The position numbers and the translations under genes were made by a program. From contig NZ_CP158480.1 in NCBI RefSeq assembly GCF_050920755.1, positions 2,480,001-2,544,000 on the forward strand: a stretch of 64,000 nucleotides of DNA, read 5' to 3'. The notes below the pieces were generated by a model that worked only from the letters and a program-made list of their open reading frames with translations, did not search any database and was not told where the DNA came from. How positions within the stretch are numbered: position 1 is the first letter of the stretch; every line of letters starts with the position of its first letter. The stretch is from Oligella sp050920755 (GTDB lineage Bacteria > Pseudomonadota > Gammaproteobacteria > Burkholderiales > Burkholderiaceae_B). Below, one piece after another: positions 17,602 through 27,160 of this stretch.

Positions 17602-19839
17602 ATGAACAGTATTATCAAACACTTATCGATTGCGACCCGCCTCTTAGGTTCTGAAGTGGCGGAGGCCGCCTTATCTGCGAATGTCAAACGAGACGCTCAG
17701 CTTGACGTTAACCTGCCGTCACTACAAGAAGTACTGCAAAGCCATGGTTATGAAAATCGCTTAGATAAACGCGCTTTATTAGAAATCCCCTCCCTTGCCG
17801 TGCCGGTGGTGGCTATCTTAGCCAATGAAGAGGCCGTAGTTATCGCTGAGATTGAGGGACGTGGCAGCGATCGTGAGTATTTAATTTATCAAGGCGATGC
17901 GCCGGCCCAAAAAATCTCTCACCGGGAATTAGACAAACTTTACCTGGGCTACTGCTGGTTTATTAAACAAAAAGTAGCACTCGATGTGCGCTCCGAGCTA
18001 CCCGAATACAGCCTACCCAAAGCTTGGTTCTGGAAGATCATCTGGCGCTATAAAAACTACTATAGCCAAGTTCTAATCAGCTCATTTCTAATTAACGCCT
18101 TGGCTCTGGTGAGTTCACTCTATGTGATGAACGTGTATGACCGCGTCATTCCGAATAAAGCCTATGAAACCCTCTGGGTACTGAGTATCGGTGTCATTCT
18201 GGCCATCAGCTTTGAGTTTATCGCCAAGTTAATCCGCGCTCATTTGACCGATATTGCCGGTAAAAAAGCCGACCTCACCATCAGCTCTGCCCTATTTAGG
18301 CGTGTGATGGCCTTAAGACTGATTGAAAGACCGGCTTCTTCTGGTTCCTATGCAAATAATCTGCGGGACTTTGAAGCGGTACGTGAGTTTATGACCAGTG
18401 CCGCCATTCTCACCGTGATTGATTTGCCCTTTTTAATCCTATTTGTAGGGGTGATCTATCTGATCGGCGGTAAATTAGCACTGGTCCCCTTGACCATTAT
18501 ACCGCTGGTGATTATTGCCGGGATTGCTATTCAACCCTTTCTCTCACGCTATATCAATGCCTCCATGAAGGAGGGTGCGCAGCGTCAGGGGCTGGCCGTT
18601 GAGGCGGTTGAAGGCGTCGAAACGCTCAAAGCTAATAACGCCGCCAACTGGGCCCAAAAGCGCTGGGACGGCTTTACCGCAAGTACCTCCTACTATTCAA
18701 TGAAGGTTAAAACAATCAGTACCTTAATGAGTAACTTTACCGTGGCTATGCAGCAGCTGAATACGGTATTTCTTGTTTTAGTCGGTACTTATCTGGTGCA
18801 TGCCGATAACCCTGACGAAAGAATTTCGATGGGTGCCGTGATTGCTTCCGTCATCCTATCCGGTCGTGCGCTTGCCCCTATCGGTCAGATTGCCAACTTA
18901 GCGATTCGCTTTCAGCAAGCCAAGAATGCGCTTAACGGCCTTAATGCTGTTATCGAACGTCCAATTGAACGTGAAATCGGTCGTACTTACCTAAGTTTAG
19001 ACCAAGTACAAGGACAATTAGATTTTAAAAATATCCAATTTCGCTACAAAGAAGAGGAGGATCTTGTTCTCAACAATCTGAATCTCAGCATTCGCCCCGG
19101 AGAAAAGGTCGGTATCTTAGGTCGTATCGGCAGTGGTAAAAGCACCCTCCTTAAGCTCGGCGCCGGTCTTTATGAACCGAGCAATGGCAATGTCAGCTTG
19201 GACGGGGTAGATATGCGCCAAATTGATCCGAATTTTTTACGTGATAAGATTGCCTTTATCAATCAATCACCTCGCCTTTTCCTGGGTACTTTACGTGACA
19301 ACTTGGACTTGGCGCGCATGGACGGTTACTCGACCGATCAAGAGTTAATCCAGGCACTGCAACGCTTTCAACTGATTGATCTGATACGACAGCATCCTAA
19401 GGGCTTGGATATGCCGTTAGGTGAAGATGGCTTGGGTCTTTCCGGCGGTCAAAAGCAGATCATCTGCTTAGCGCGCATGACGCTGCGTCACCCGCGGGTG
19501 GTTTTACTGGATGAGCCCACCGCCAGCTTAGATGAAATGACTGAAAAAGTAGCTTTAAACGGCTTATCGCAGTGGACTAAAGATAAAACGCTCGTGGTGG
19601 TTACCCACCGTCGACAGGTTCTAAGCCTGGTTGATCGAGTCGTGGTCGTGGAAAAAGGCCGAGTGATTATGGACGGCCCGCGCGATGCGGTTTTAGCAAA
19701 GCTGACTGAAAGCAATCAGCCTCGCAGCGAGCGCAAAACAGCAACCGCTACCGTGCCAACTGCCCCTAAGGCCAGCGTCACTGCTAGTGTGATTAAGGCT
19801 GAGACATCTCCTGCAATACCTTGTGATAGCAACTCATAG
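17602..19839 (+). CDS. Type I secretion ABC transporter with degenerate C39 domain (LapB-like)
   Basis: Inner-membrane exporter of 745 residues that would drive a large substrate, usually an RTX or Bap-type adhesin, through the channel. Residues 1-130 are a C39-like domain; I see no catalytic cysteine in the usual place, so it probably docks substrate rather than cutting it. Membrane segments lie at about 160-430. The nucleotide-binding domain shows Walker A GRIGSGKST (507-515), signature LGLSGGQKQ, Walker B VVLLDEPTASLD and switch VVVTHRRQ. After about residue 700 comes a Thr/Ala/Lys-rich tail that I do not recognise. It is followed within 2 bp by the membrane fusion protein gene. Confidence 0.9.
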   Translation: MNSIIKHLSIATRLLGSEVAEAALSANVKRDAQLDVNLPSLQEVLQSHGYENRLDKRALLEIPSLAVPVVAILANEEAVVIAEIEGRGSDREYLIYQGDAPAQKISHRELDKLYLGYCWFIKQKVALDVRSELPEYSLPKAWFWKIIWRYKNYYSQVLISSFLINALALVSSLYVMNVYDRVIPNKAYETLWVLSIGVILAISFEFIAKLIRAHLTDIAGKKADLTISSALFRRVMALRLIERPASSGSYANNLRDFEAVREFMTSAAILTVIDLPFLILFVGVIYLIGGKLALVPLTIIPLVIIAGIAIQPFLSRYINASMKEGAQRQGLAVEAVEGVETLKANNAANWAQKRWDGFTASTSYYSMKVKTISTLMSNFTVAMQQLNTVFLVLVGTYLVHADNPDERISMGAVIASVILSGRALAPIGQIANLAIRFQQAKNALNGLNAVIERPIEREIGRTYLSLDQVQGQLDFKNIQFRYKEEEDLVLNNLNLSIRPGEKVGILGRIGSGKSTLLKLGAGLYEPSNGNVSLDGVDMRQIDPNFLRDKIAFINQSPRLFLGTLRDNLDLARMDGYSTDQELIQALQRFQLIDLIRQHPKGLDMPLGEDGLGLSGGQKQIICLARMTLRHPRVVLLDEPTASLDEMTEKVALNGLSQWTKDKTLVVVTHRRQVLSLVDRVVVVEKGRVIMDGPRDAVLAKLTESNQPRSERKTATATVPTAPKASVTASVIKAETSPAIPCDSNS

Positions 19840-19840
19840 T

Positions 19841-21103
19841 ATGAATACAGCGGCAAACAATCAGGAAAATCAACAAGCTATTCGAGCAGAGCGCGTTAAG
19901 AAGCGAGATTTAAAGCTTTTAAATGACTTAAATGCTGCGCTGCAGGCCGAAAAGCATCATGGTTATTTTTTAACCATTTTATTATTTGTGTCTTTTTTTA
20001 TCGTCTTTGTGGTTTGGGCTTATTTCAGTCCGCTTGAAGAGGTATCGCGCGGTGAGGGGCGCATTATCCCCAGCAGTCGCGAACAAATTGTTCAAAGCCT
20101 TGACCCCGGCACCATCGAAGCGATGTATGTTAGGGAGGGTGATCTGGTAGAAAAAGACCAAATCCTTTTAAAACTGGATGATACAAGAAGCTCCGCCATT
20201 CTACGCGAAAGTATCGCTAAGGTAGAAAACCTTGAGGCCTTGATTGCACGTTTGCGAGCCGAGGCTTACGGCGTACCTTTGACTTTCCCTGAAAACACCT
20301 CAGAGGAACTGAAAGCGCGCGAAACCGCCGCCTATGATTCGCGCCTTAAAGCGATGCAGGAAGCGGTGGAGGGCTTTAAAGACAGCAAAGCCATCTTGGA
20401 TCGTGAAATCAAAATTACCGAGCCGATGGTGCAACGCGGCGTGGTTTCTCAGGTTGAACTTTTGCACTTACAACGCCAATCAGCCGAATTACATGCGCAA
20501 ATGCTCGAACGTGAAAATCGCTACCTCACCGAGGCTAATAATGAATTAGTCAAGGTCGAATCTGAATTAGCGCAAGCCCGTGAAAACATGGCGATGCGAG
20601 CCGACCCGGTGGAGCGCTCAAAAATTCGTGCGCCACTAAAAGGCATTGTTAAAAATATTCGTATCAACACCATTGGTGGTGTGGTTAATGCGGGGCAGGA
20701 TATTTTAGAAATTGTGCCGGTGGATGAAACGCTACTGGTTGAGGCCTATATTCAACCGAATGACGTGGCCTTTATCAGACCGGGACTGCCGGCCGTGGTT
20801 AAAATCACGGCCTACGACTATGCCATTTACGGCGGTTTGGACGGTGAAGTGGTGCTGATTAGCCCGGATACCCTTACTGATGAGCGCATGAATCAAAGCG
20901 AATTAAAGCTTAATAATCACGCCGTTTATTATCGTATTTTAGTACAAACCAAAGATAGCGTGATTACAGACCGCAATGGTGTACCCATGCCGATTATTCC
21001 GGGTATGGTCGCCTCAGTGGATATTAAAACCGGTGAAAAAACCGTGTTCCAATACTTAACTAAACCCATTACTCGTATGAAGCAAGCGCTACGAGAAAGA
21101 TAA
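19841..21103 (+). CDS. HlyD-family membrane fusion protein of the type I secretion system (LapC-like)
   Basis: Periplasmic adaptor linking the ABC exporter to the TolC-like channel. I use ATG 19841, one base after the ABC gene's stop; an overlapping GTG at 19823 is possible. One membrane segment lies near residues 40-65, then EEVSRGEGRIIPSSREQ, the first half of the lipoyl/barrel-sandwich domain. A long coiled-coil hairpin spans about 125-250. The second lipoyl half is RAPLKGIVKNIRIN, and the C-terminal part is GMVASVDIKTGEKTV. About 420 residues, normal for HlyD/LapC proteins. Confidence 0.9.
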   Translation: MNTAANNQENQQAIRAERVKKRDLKLLNDLNAALQAEKHHGYFLTILLFVSFFIVFVVWAYFSPLEEVSRGEGRIIPSSREQIVQSLDPGTIEAMYVREGDLVEKDQILLKLDDTRSSAILRESIAKVENLEALIARLRAEAYGVPLTFPENTSEELKARETAAYDSRLKAMQEAVEGFKDSKAILDREIKITEPMVQRGVVSQVELLHLQRQSAELHAQMLERENRYLTEANNELVKVESELAQARENMAMRADPVERSKIRAPLKGIVKNIRINTIGGVVNAGQDILEIVPVDETLLVEAYIQPNDVAFIRPGLPAVVKITAYDYAIYGGLDGEVVLISPDTLTDERMNQSELKLNNHAVYYRILVQTKDSVITDRNGVPMPIIPGMVASVDIKTGEKTVFQYLTKPITRMKQALRER

Positions 21104-21111
21104 TTAAGTTA

Positions 21112-22671
21112 ATGAAAAAGCATTTTTTACTCGGAATGTTATTGTGCCTTGCTTCGCAGGCCTACGCTCAAGCTCCGCTGATTGCAAAGGTGGAAATCAG
21201 CGGTAATTCGACCATTCCCCATGATGCATTGGAGCAGAACTTGGACGCACAGGGGCTGATCGTGGGCGAGCCCTTTAATCATGAACGTCTAGAGGTCTTA
21301 GCACAGCATCTTAGGGATCACTATCGTTATACACGACGTTCGGAAGCGGAAGTGGAAACGCATATTGAACCTTTGGATAATGGCGAAGTAAACATTGAAA
21401 TCCGGCTTCATGAGATCACCGCCGAAGAGGTGCTACCCGAAGGCTATAACAACGATCCCTATAGCGATGATCTTTATCGGGAAATTCGTGTAAGCGATGA
21501 CCCGACGATCTCTGATCAAACTGCAGCAGACGAAATGGATGATGACCGTATAGGTACCGTGTCCTTAGGCCTAGGCTATGGTAACAAGGGCGTCAACTAT
21601 CGACTCAGCCTGATCAAACGAGAGCTTTTCGGTAATAAGGATCTCTCCATGCGTCTTGCCGGTATGCATGATCGCTATGAAAGTAATATTGATTTAGGTA
21701 TCAGCAAGGCGAACTTCTTTCATGAAAAGCTACGCCTCGATACCAATCTCTTTTATGATGCCTTTGATAACAGCCGCAGCAAAACAGCAGCGCCCTATCA
21801 TCGCCGCAGCTATGGAATTCAGGCTACGATTAATATCCCGGAGAGTCGATACAGCGGTTACTATGCCGGTTTTCGCTATACCCATAATCAGATAAAAGAC
21901 CTGCGACCGGAATACCATCGTGCGATCTATCTTAATTCGCTTGAAAAAGACGATTGGCGTTTTAATGCCAGTGATGTTGATTTAGTCTTGGGCTGGCAAT
22001 TTAATAACTATAATCGTAAGCTTTTACCAACCCGTGGCTTAGGCATTAAGCTTGACGGTTCCATATCTCTGCCGGGTTCCGACAACAAATACTATAAGCT
22101 TAAACTGGATGGGCGAGGTTACTACCCGCTTAATCAAGCGGAAACATGGCTGATCTCTGCAAAAACCACCCTTGGCTATGCCCAAGGTATGCATAATCAA
22201 GAAGTGCCTTTTTATCAAAACTTTACAGCCGGCGGTGCGGATACTTTAAGAGGCTTTGCCTATGGTACGGTAGGGTCTCGTGCAGTCTATAGTGCTTATA
22301 ATCTGCAAAGGCCCTATAATCTTTGGCCACTATATCAAGAAAAAAGCCAACAAACGATTGGTGGTAATGCCCTTGCTGCGGCCAGTTTGGAGTTGGTGGT
22401 GCCCAGTGTGTTTATCCCGGAAAGCTATCGCTCCAACTTCCGTACCGCTTTATTTGTAGATGCCGCCTCCGTCTGGGAAACCGGTAAGAACTTAAGACAT
22501 CCTCTTGGCGTTGACAACAATCGCTCTCGCAACATCCGAGTTTCGGGTGGTATTGCCCTGCAATGGCAATTCCCGGTTGGCGTCTTAAGCGTATCCTACG
22601 CGGTGCCTATTAAAAAGTACCAAGGCGATCGTACTGAGGCTTTACAAATTAATATCGGCAGCAGTTTTTAA
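21112..22671 (+). CDS. Omp85/BamA-superfamily outer membrane barrel encoded with the T1SS
   Basis: A 519-residue exported protein; the signal peptide ends ASQAYAQ. Residues 22-105 look like one POTRA domain (APLIAKVEISGNSTIPHDAL). A linker follows, and from about residue 145 a C-terminal barrel with FTAGGADTLRGF, the Omp85/TpsB-type strap motif, ending in a terminal Phe (INIGSSF), the usual BAM recognition signal. It starts eight bases after the membrane fusion gene and so belongs to the same operon. TpsB proteins carry two POTRA domains and BamA five, so one POTRA beside a T1SS is unusual. It might help place the secreted protein on the surface or assemble the channel; this is inference. Confidence 0.8.
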   Translation: MKKHFLLGMLLCLASQAYAQAPLIAKVEISGNSTIPHDALEQNLDAQGLIVGEPFNHERLEVLAQHLRDHYRYTRRSEAEVETHIEPLDNGEVNIEIRLHEITAEEVLPEGYNNDPYSDDLYREIRVSDDPTISDQTAADEMDDDRIGTVSLGLGYGNKGVNYRLSLIKRELFGNKDLSMRLAGMHDRYESNIDLGISKANFFHEKLRLDTNLFYDAFDNSRSKTAAPYHRRSYGIQATINIPESRYSGYYAGFRYTHNQIKDLRPEYHRAIYLNSLEKDDWRFNASDVDLVLGWQFNNYNRKLLPTRGLGIKLDGSISLPGSDNKYYKLKLDGRGYYPLNQAETWLISAKTTLGYAQGMHNQEVPFYQNFTAGGADTLRGFAYGTVGSRAVYSAYNLQRPYNLWPLYQEKSQQTIGGNALAAASLELVVPSVFIPESYRSNFRTALFVDAASVWETGKNLRHPLGVDNNRSRNIRVSGGIALQWQFPVGVLSVSYAVPIKKYQGDRTEALQINIGSSF

Positions 22672-22676
22672 GTCTT

Positions 22677-22716
22677 GTTTAAGCAGTCGCAGTATTAAAA
22701 CTGCGCCTAAACCAAG
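22677..22716. terminator. Weak hairpin between the convergent Omp85 and cyaY genes
   Basis: CGCAGT (22688-22693) pairs with ACTGCG (22700-22705), and GTTTA/TAAAC just outside could extend the stem. There is no clear T run. It lies between two convergent stops, so bidirectional termination is plausible. Confidence 0.35.
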
Positions 22717-22718
22717 GA

Positions 22719-23051
22719 TTAAGGAATCTTCACCTCAAGCTTTTGTCCGGCCAAGTCCGTACAGAGCTCTGTGAGACGTGCTTGTAAATCCGGGCCGCCG
22801 CGTGTATCGACCCACTTACCGTCTTGATAGCCATAGTGCCATGCACCGCTGGGGGCTGCTAACCACATCTCCTGCAATGGCGACTGGCTATTTAATACCA
22901 GATGGTCGGTGCGGTTAAAAACAATGGTCAAAACCTGACCGTCCAATGTGGTATCCAAGTCTAAATCCAACTCATCAAACCAGCCCTCTGCTTGATCTTC
23001 GACTTCAGCCAAAATGGCATCTGCTAAGGCAAGGAATTCAGATTCTGTCAT
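22719..23051 (-). CDS. cyaY: Iron-sulfur cluster assembly regulator CyaY (bacterial frataxin)
   Basis: Small cytoplasmic iron-binding protein that modulates cysteine desulfurase IscS. The 110 residues match the family: an acidic first helix (TESEFLALADAILAEVED), then LDTTLDGQVLTIVFN and the sheet region EMWLAAPSGAWHYGY...WVDTRGG. It is divergent from lptM-lysA, the usual arrangement in Beta- and Gammaproteobacteria. Confidence 0.95.
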   Translation of the reverse strand: MTESEFLALADAILAEVEDQAEGWFDELDLDLDTTLDGQVLTIVFNRTDHLVLNSQSPLQEMWLAAPSGAWHYGYQDGKWVDTRGGPDLQARLTELCTDLAGQKLEVKIP

Positions 23052-23190
23052 AATGTATTCTTCTAAAACAATTAGTTAAAATAGGGAAAGTTATTACGAT
23101 ACTATAACAAAGCAAGCTTATATTTACAGATGATTAGAATTCATGTTAATTAAATTATTTAATTCGAACAAGAACGACCTTGTGGCCGAT

Positions 23191-23463
23191 ATGGCTACCG
23201 GCAAAAAACTGTTTTTAACGATGGTTGCGGTGATGCTGCTTTCAGCCTGCGGTCAAAAGACACCGGTCTATTTACCCTCCGCCGCGCAAAAGCAAACCCT
23301 GGAAGAACGTGAGGCTCGCATTAAAGCACGTAAAGAGGCACTTAAAAATGAGACGCCTGAGCAAAAAGCGGCTCGTGAAGCACGCCTCGAGTACGGCAAG
23401 CAGCGCGCCGAAGCCTATCGTCAATCCCAAGAGGCCTTAAAAAGCGAGGATGCTCAGCCATAG
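23191..23463 (+). CDS. lptM: Small lipoprotein LptM (YifL family)
   Basis: Lipoprotein of the LptM type, known in E. coli to assist disulfide maturation of the LPS translocon LptDE. The lipobox LLSAC is followed by GQKTPVYLP, close to the family core GxKGPLYLP. A Lys/Glu/Arg-rich helical tail follows. I favour ATG 23191 (MATGKKLFLTM), which gives a compact type II signal peptide; an in-frame ATG at 23143 would add 16 residues. The lipoprotein lies between cyaY and lysA, as usual. Confidence 0.8.
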   Translation: MATGKKLFLTMVAVMLLSACGQKTPVYLPSAAQKQTLEEREARIKARKEALKNETPEQKAAREARLEYGKQRAEAYRQSQEALKSEDAQP

Positions 23464-23501
23464 ACTGAGCGCCCTCACCTATCCATTTTATTGTTACGAC
23501 T

Positions 23502-24806
23502 ATGCAAAATCACTTAGCTAATTCCACCGATCGCAGTCCTGTCGGTGTCCCACACTTCCACTACTCGGATAATGCCTTATATGTTGAGCAGCTTGCCGTT
23601 AAGGCACTGGCTGAGCAGCATGGCACACCGCTGTATATTTACTCTAAAGCGGCTTTAAAAGCGGCTTGGGATCGCTATCAGGAGGCGGTAGACGGGCGCG
23701 ATGTATTAGTTTGCTATGCGATGAAGGCTAACTCAAACCTAGCCATTTTAAATTTATTTGCCCAATGGGGTGCGGGTTTTGATATTGTTTCCGGCGGTGA
23801 ATTAGCACGCGCGCTCAAGGCCGGCGCCGATCCTCAGAAAATCATTTTCTCCGGGGTAGGTAAGCAGGCTTGGGAAATTAAAAAGGCGTTGGAAGTCGGT
23901 ATTAAGTGCTTTAACGTGGAGTCCATACCGGAGCTGACTTTAATTCAAGAAGTGGCCTCAGCCATTGATAAAAAAGCCCCTATTTCCTTACGTATTAATC
24001 CGGACGTGGATGCGAAGACGCATCCCTATATTTCAACCGGTCTCAAGGACAATAAATTCGGTATTGCGATGGAGGATGCGCTCGCTACTTATGAGCATGC
24101 GATGACCTTATCCCACGTTGAGATTGTCGGTTTAGACTGCCATATCGGCTCACAAATCACTGAATTGGCACCCTATCAGGATGCTTTAGCGCGCTTATTA
24201 GCACTGATGGATCAACTAAAGACCAAAGGCATTCAATTAAAGCATTTGGATATTGGCGGCGGTTTAGGTATACGCTATCTGGACGAGCAGGTGCCACATC
24301 CGCGTGACTTAATTAATCCTACGCTCGAAGCACTGCAGGCGCGCGGCTATGCCGAGGTACAGTTAGCTTTGGAGCCGGGCCGCTCTTTAGTGGGTAATAG
24401 CGGTATTTTAGTGAGTGAAGTACTGTTTCTAAAGCAAGGTGAGTCCAAAAGCTTTGCCATTGTCGATGCGGCCATGAACGACCTACTCCGCCCCACACTC
24501 TACGATGTTTATCACGGTGCCTTAGCGGTTGAGCTTAAGGCGGGTGACAAGCGTCGCTATGATGTGGTCGGTCCGGTGTGTGAATCGGGTGACTGGTTGG
24601 CCAAGGATCGAGATTTTGCAATTGAACCGAGTGCCTTAATTGCCATTGAGTCCGCCGGTGCCTATGGTTTTGTGATGAGTAGCCAATACAATAGCCGTCC
24701 TCGTGCCGCCGAAGTGTTGGTGGACGGCGATAAAAGCTATGTGATACGGCGCCGTGAAACCATTGAGGAGCTCTTTGAGCATGAAACCATCCCCGATGGG
24801 ATCTAA
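23502..24806 (+). CDS. lysA: Diaminopimelate decarboxylase
   Basis: Last step of lysine synthesis: decarboxylates meso-diaminopimelate with PLP. Alanine-racemase-type fold. The PLP lysine lies in CYAMKANSNLAIL near residue 73. HIGSQI and the phosphate loop GGGLGIRY follow, then EPGRSLVG, and the C-terminal active-site GPVCESGDWLAKDR. The length is 434 residues. It lies 38 bp after lptM and 45 bp before the CoA-transferase gene. Confidence 0.96.
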   Translation: MQNHLANSTDRSPVGVPHFHYSDNALYVEQLAVKALAEQHGTPLYIYSKAALKAAWDRYQEAVDGRDVLVCYAMKANSNLAILNLFAQWGAGFDIVSGGELARALKAGADPQKIIFSGVGKQAWEIKKALEVGIKCFNVESIPELTLIQEVASAIDKKAPISLRINPDVDAKTHPYISTGLKDNKFGIAMEDALATYEHAMTLSHVEIVGLDCHIGSQITELAPYQDALARLLALMDQLKTKGIQLKHLDIGGGLGIRYLDEQVPHPRDLINPTLEALQARGYAEVQLALEPGRSLVGNSGILVSEVLFLKQGESKSFAIVDAAMNDLLRPTLYDVYHGALAVELKAGDKRRYDVVGPVCESGDWLAKDRDFAIEPSALIAIESAGAYGFVMSSQYNSRPRAAEVLVDGDKSYVIRRRETIEELFEHETIPDGI

Positions 24807-24851
24807 TTAAATTATCCATAACATCATAAAAAGTTTGGGAGACACTTTATT

Positions 24852-25985
24852 ATGAATCGACCTCTTAGCGGTATTCGTGTCATTGAAATGGCCGGCATCG
24901 GCCCCGCACCCTTTTGCGCCATGATGTTGGCCGATATGGGTGCAGAAGTTATCCGTATTGATCGCCATGGCGATACTTTCTTAGGCGGTGGCGGCACCGT
25001 GATTGAACGCGGCCGCCGTAATCTAATTCTGGATTTAAAACAGGACGAGGCCAAAGCGATTGTTAAAAAGCTGCTTGCCGAGGCCGATGTGCTGATTGAG
25101 CCATTCCGCCCCGGCGTCATGGAAAGACTGGGTTTAGGACCGGAGGACTGCTGGGCAATTAATCCTAAACTGGTTTATGGTCGTATGACCGGCTGGGGAC
25201 AAAGCGGCCCTCTGGCTAAGACGGCGGGTCATGATATTAACTATATTGCCGTCTCCGGTGCCTTGCATGGCATGGGTCAGGCCGATGAGCCGCCCAGCCC
25301 GCCACTGCATCTGGTAGGGGATATGGGTGGCGGTGCCATGATGCTGGCCTATGGCATTGTTTGCGCACTCTTTGAAAGTCAACGCTCACAACAGGGCCAA
25401 GTGGTGGATGCCGCCATCACTTCCGGTGCTTCGCTGATCAGCACCATGTACTATGCCTTAATGAAGCAGGGTCTATGGAACACGCAGCGCGGCGCCAATC
25501 TACTGGATGGCGGTGCACCCTTTTATGGTTGCTATCGCTGCGCTGACGGTAAGTTTATTGCCATTGGCGCGATTGAACCGCAGTTTTATCAGCTCCTATT
25601 AGAGCTATGCGGGGTCCGGGATCAGGCTATTTTCCAAGAGCAAATGAATCGGGACTTATGGCCTGCGCAAAAAGCGGCTTGGAGCGAGCTGTTTTTAACA
25701 AAAAGCCAAGCCCAATGGTGTGAGATTTTAGAAGGCACGGATGCCTGCTTCTCGCCGGTATTGGACTTTAATGAAGCGGTCAATTACGATCATCATCAGG
25801 CAAGAAATAGCTTTGAGCAGATAGACGGCATTGCTTATCCGGCCCCCGGACCGATTCTCAGCCGCACGCCTGCAAAAGCGGGTGAAGTGCATGCCGCCGG
25901 TGCGCATACAGCAGAAATCCTACAAGGGCTAGGCTATTCGGCAGAAGAAATTCAGGGATTTAGAGAGCGTAAGGTGTGTAATTAA
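24852..25985 (+). CDS. CaiB/BaiF-family CoA transferase (alpha-methylacyl-CoA racemase-like)
   Basis: Class III CoA-transferase fold of 377 residues. The N-terminal MNRPLSGIRVIEMAGIGPAP and GAEVIRIDR are diagnostic. The catalytic Asp is in GHDINYIAVSGALH, and the length and HDINY motif are closest to the alpha-methylacyl-CoA racemase branch. That enzyme epimerises 2-methyl-branched acyl-CoAs before beta-oxidation, fitting with fadB in the same region. A CoA-transferase role cannot be excluded. It is the last chromosomal gene before the IS/hsd island. Confidence 0.85.
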   Translation: MNRPLSGIRVIEMAGIGPAPFCAMMLADMGAEVIRIDRHGDTFLGGGGTVIERGRRNLILDLKQDEAKAIVKKLLAEADVLIEPFRPGVMERLGLGPEDCWAINPKLVYGRMTGWGQSGPLAKTAGHDINYIAVSGALHGMGQADEPPSPPLHLVGDMGGGAMMLAYGIVCALFESQRSQQGQVVDAAITSGASLISTMYYALMKQGLWNTQRGANLLDGGAPFYGCYRCADGKFIAIGAIEPQFYQLLLELCGVRDQAIFQEQMNRDLWPAQKAAWSELFLTKSQAQWCEILEGTDACFSPVLDFNEAVNYDHHQARNSFEQIDGIAYPAPGPILSRTPAKAGEVHAAGAHTAEILQGLGYSAEEIQGFRERKVCN

Positions 25986-26156
25986 GCGGCAAGCAGCAAA
26001 GCGCTTATCAGAACCTAGCGTCTACTCTTTTTGCTTTGTTGACATAGCAATCACCGATAATCCTTAACCGTAAGGTGTTAGGCATCAACATTGGGGTGAG
26101 TTTACCATCGATTCGGGTGGTAATCCTCACTTTTTTGGTCAACATGAGCTGGGTAA
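25986..26156. other. Junction between chromosomal genes and the IS island; no gene supported
   Basis: About 170 bp after the CoA-transferase gene. CAAAGC and GCTTTG arms near 25997 and 26033 could form a weak terminator. One frame on the minus strand stays open for about 48 codons from the IS end to a stop, which may be a gene remnant, but I recognise no family and its length is within chance. Confidence 0.4.
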
Positions 26157-26230
26157 TACTCCCCTAAAATCGAAACACCGATGAGTGGAAAATTTCGTTA
26201 AACTATTTGTTAAATTTAAAGGAATTTTTC

Positions 26231-26497
26231 ATGCGTAGAAAACAATTTACCGAGCGACAAATCTTATCTATTCTTAAACAGCATGAGAGCGGCGTGAGCG
26301 TTGCTGAATTGTGTCGTGAGCACGGCATGAGCCAATCTGCTTTTTACAAATGGCGTAGCAAATATGCCGGCATGGACTCGTCAATGCTCAATGAGCTAAA
26401 ACGCCTACAGGAAGAGAATGCGAAGCTTAAGAAGCTTTATGCTGAGGAGCGGCTAGTTTCCGAGGCGCGAAAGGAACTACTTGAGGGAAAGTGGTAA
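26231..26497 (+). CDS. IS3-family transposase OrfA (outer element)
   Basis: An 88-residue helix-turn-helix protein (transposase_8 type): MRRKQFTERQILSILKQHES, then SVAELCREHGMSQSAFYKWRSKY and a leucine-rich coiled coil (LNELKRLQEENAKLKKLYAE). It binds the IS ends as the DNA-recognition part of the OrfAB transposase. ATG 26231 is preceded by AAAGGA. It overlaps orfB by 7 bp. Intact, but the partner orfB is broken. Confidence 0.9.
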   Translation: MRRKQFTERQILSILKQHESGVSVAELCREHGMSQSAFYKWRSKYAGMDSSMLNELKRLQEENAKLKKLYAEERLVSEARKELLEGKW

Positions 26498-27083
26498 AGC
26501 CATCGCTACGAAAAGCGATGGCAAGAACACTTGTATCACGTCAAGGTTTTGCTGTCAGGTTAGCTTGCCGAACGGTGGGTATTAGCACATCAAGTTATTA
26601 CTATCAAAGTAAAGGAAAGGCTGAGGACGAGCAGATTGCCGATTGCTTGATTAAACTTACCCAAGCCAATAAGCGCTGGGGCTTTAAGCTATGCTTTTTC
26701 TATCTTAGAAATGTCCAAGGCGCTGTTTGGAATCATAAGCGTGTTTACCGCATCTACAAGGAGTTAGCATTGAACTTACGTATTAAACCTCGTCTACGCC
26801 TTCAACGAAAGCAGCCAGCGCCACTGGCTGTGCCCACAGCTGCTAATCAGGTATGGTCAATGGATTTTATGAGTGATGCACTAGCCGATGGCCGTAGACT
26901 ACGTTTATTGAACGTCATTGATGATTTCAACCGAGAAGCGTTAGCCATGGATGTTGCCTTATCTATTCCGAGCGAGCAGGTGATTCGATACCTAGAGCGC
27001 ACGATTGAGCAGCGTGGAAAGCCTAAAGAGATACGAGTTGACAATGGTCCTGAGTATATCTCAGAACGACTGATCTCATGGAC
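26491..27083 (+). pseudogene. IS3-family transposase OrfB, 5' part (split by inner IS)
   Basis: The first two thirds of the integrase-type catalytic subunit. The HTH_21 region (ISTSSYYYQSK) and the first two acidic residues of the DDE triad (SMDFMSD and VDNGPEYI) are present. The frame is cut after ...ISERLISW by the insertion. Removing the insert and one copy of the duplicated GGAC restores ISERLISW-TESQGIRLNYIQ without a frameshift, proving the split. Confidence 0.9.
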
Positions 27084-27160
27084 CCCCCTCTGTCACACTA
27101 GTTGTCTGATTTTCTGATTTTTATATTTCATGTAATTGAGGGAGCGGTTAGTGTCTTACA

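Noticed and set aside
25986..26156. Minus-strand open frame of about 48 codons ending before the outer IS
   Set aside because: No family recognised, and that length of open frame is expected by chance at this GC content.
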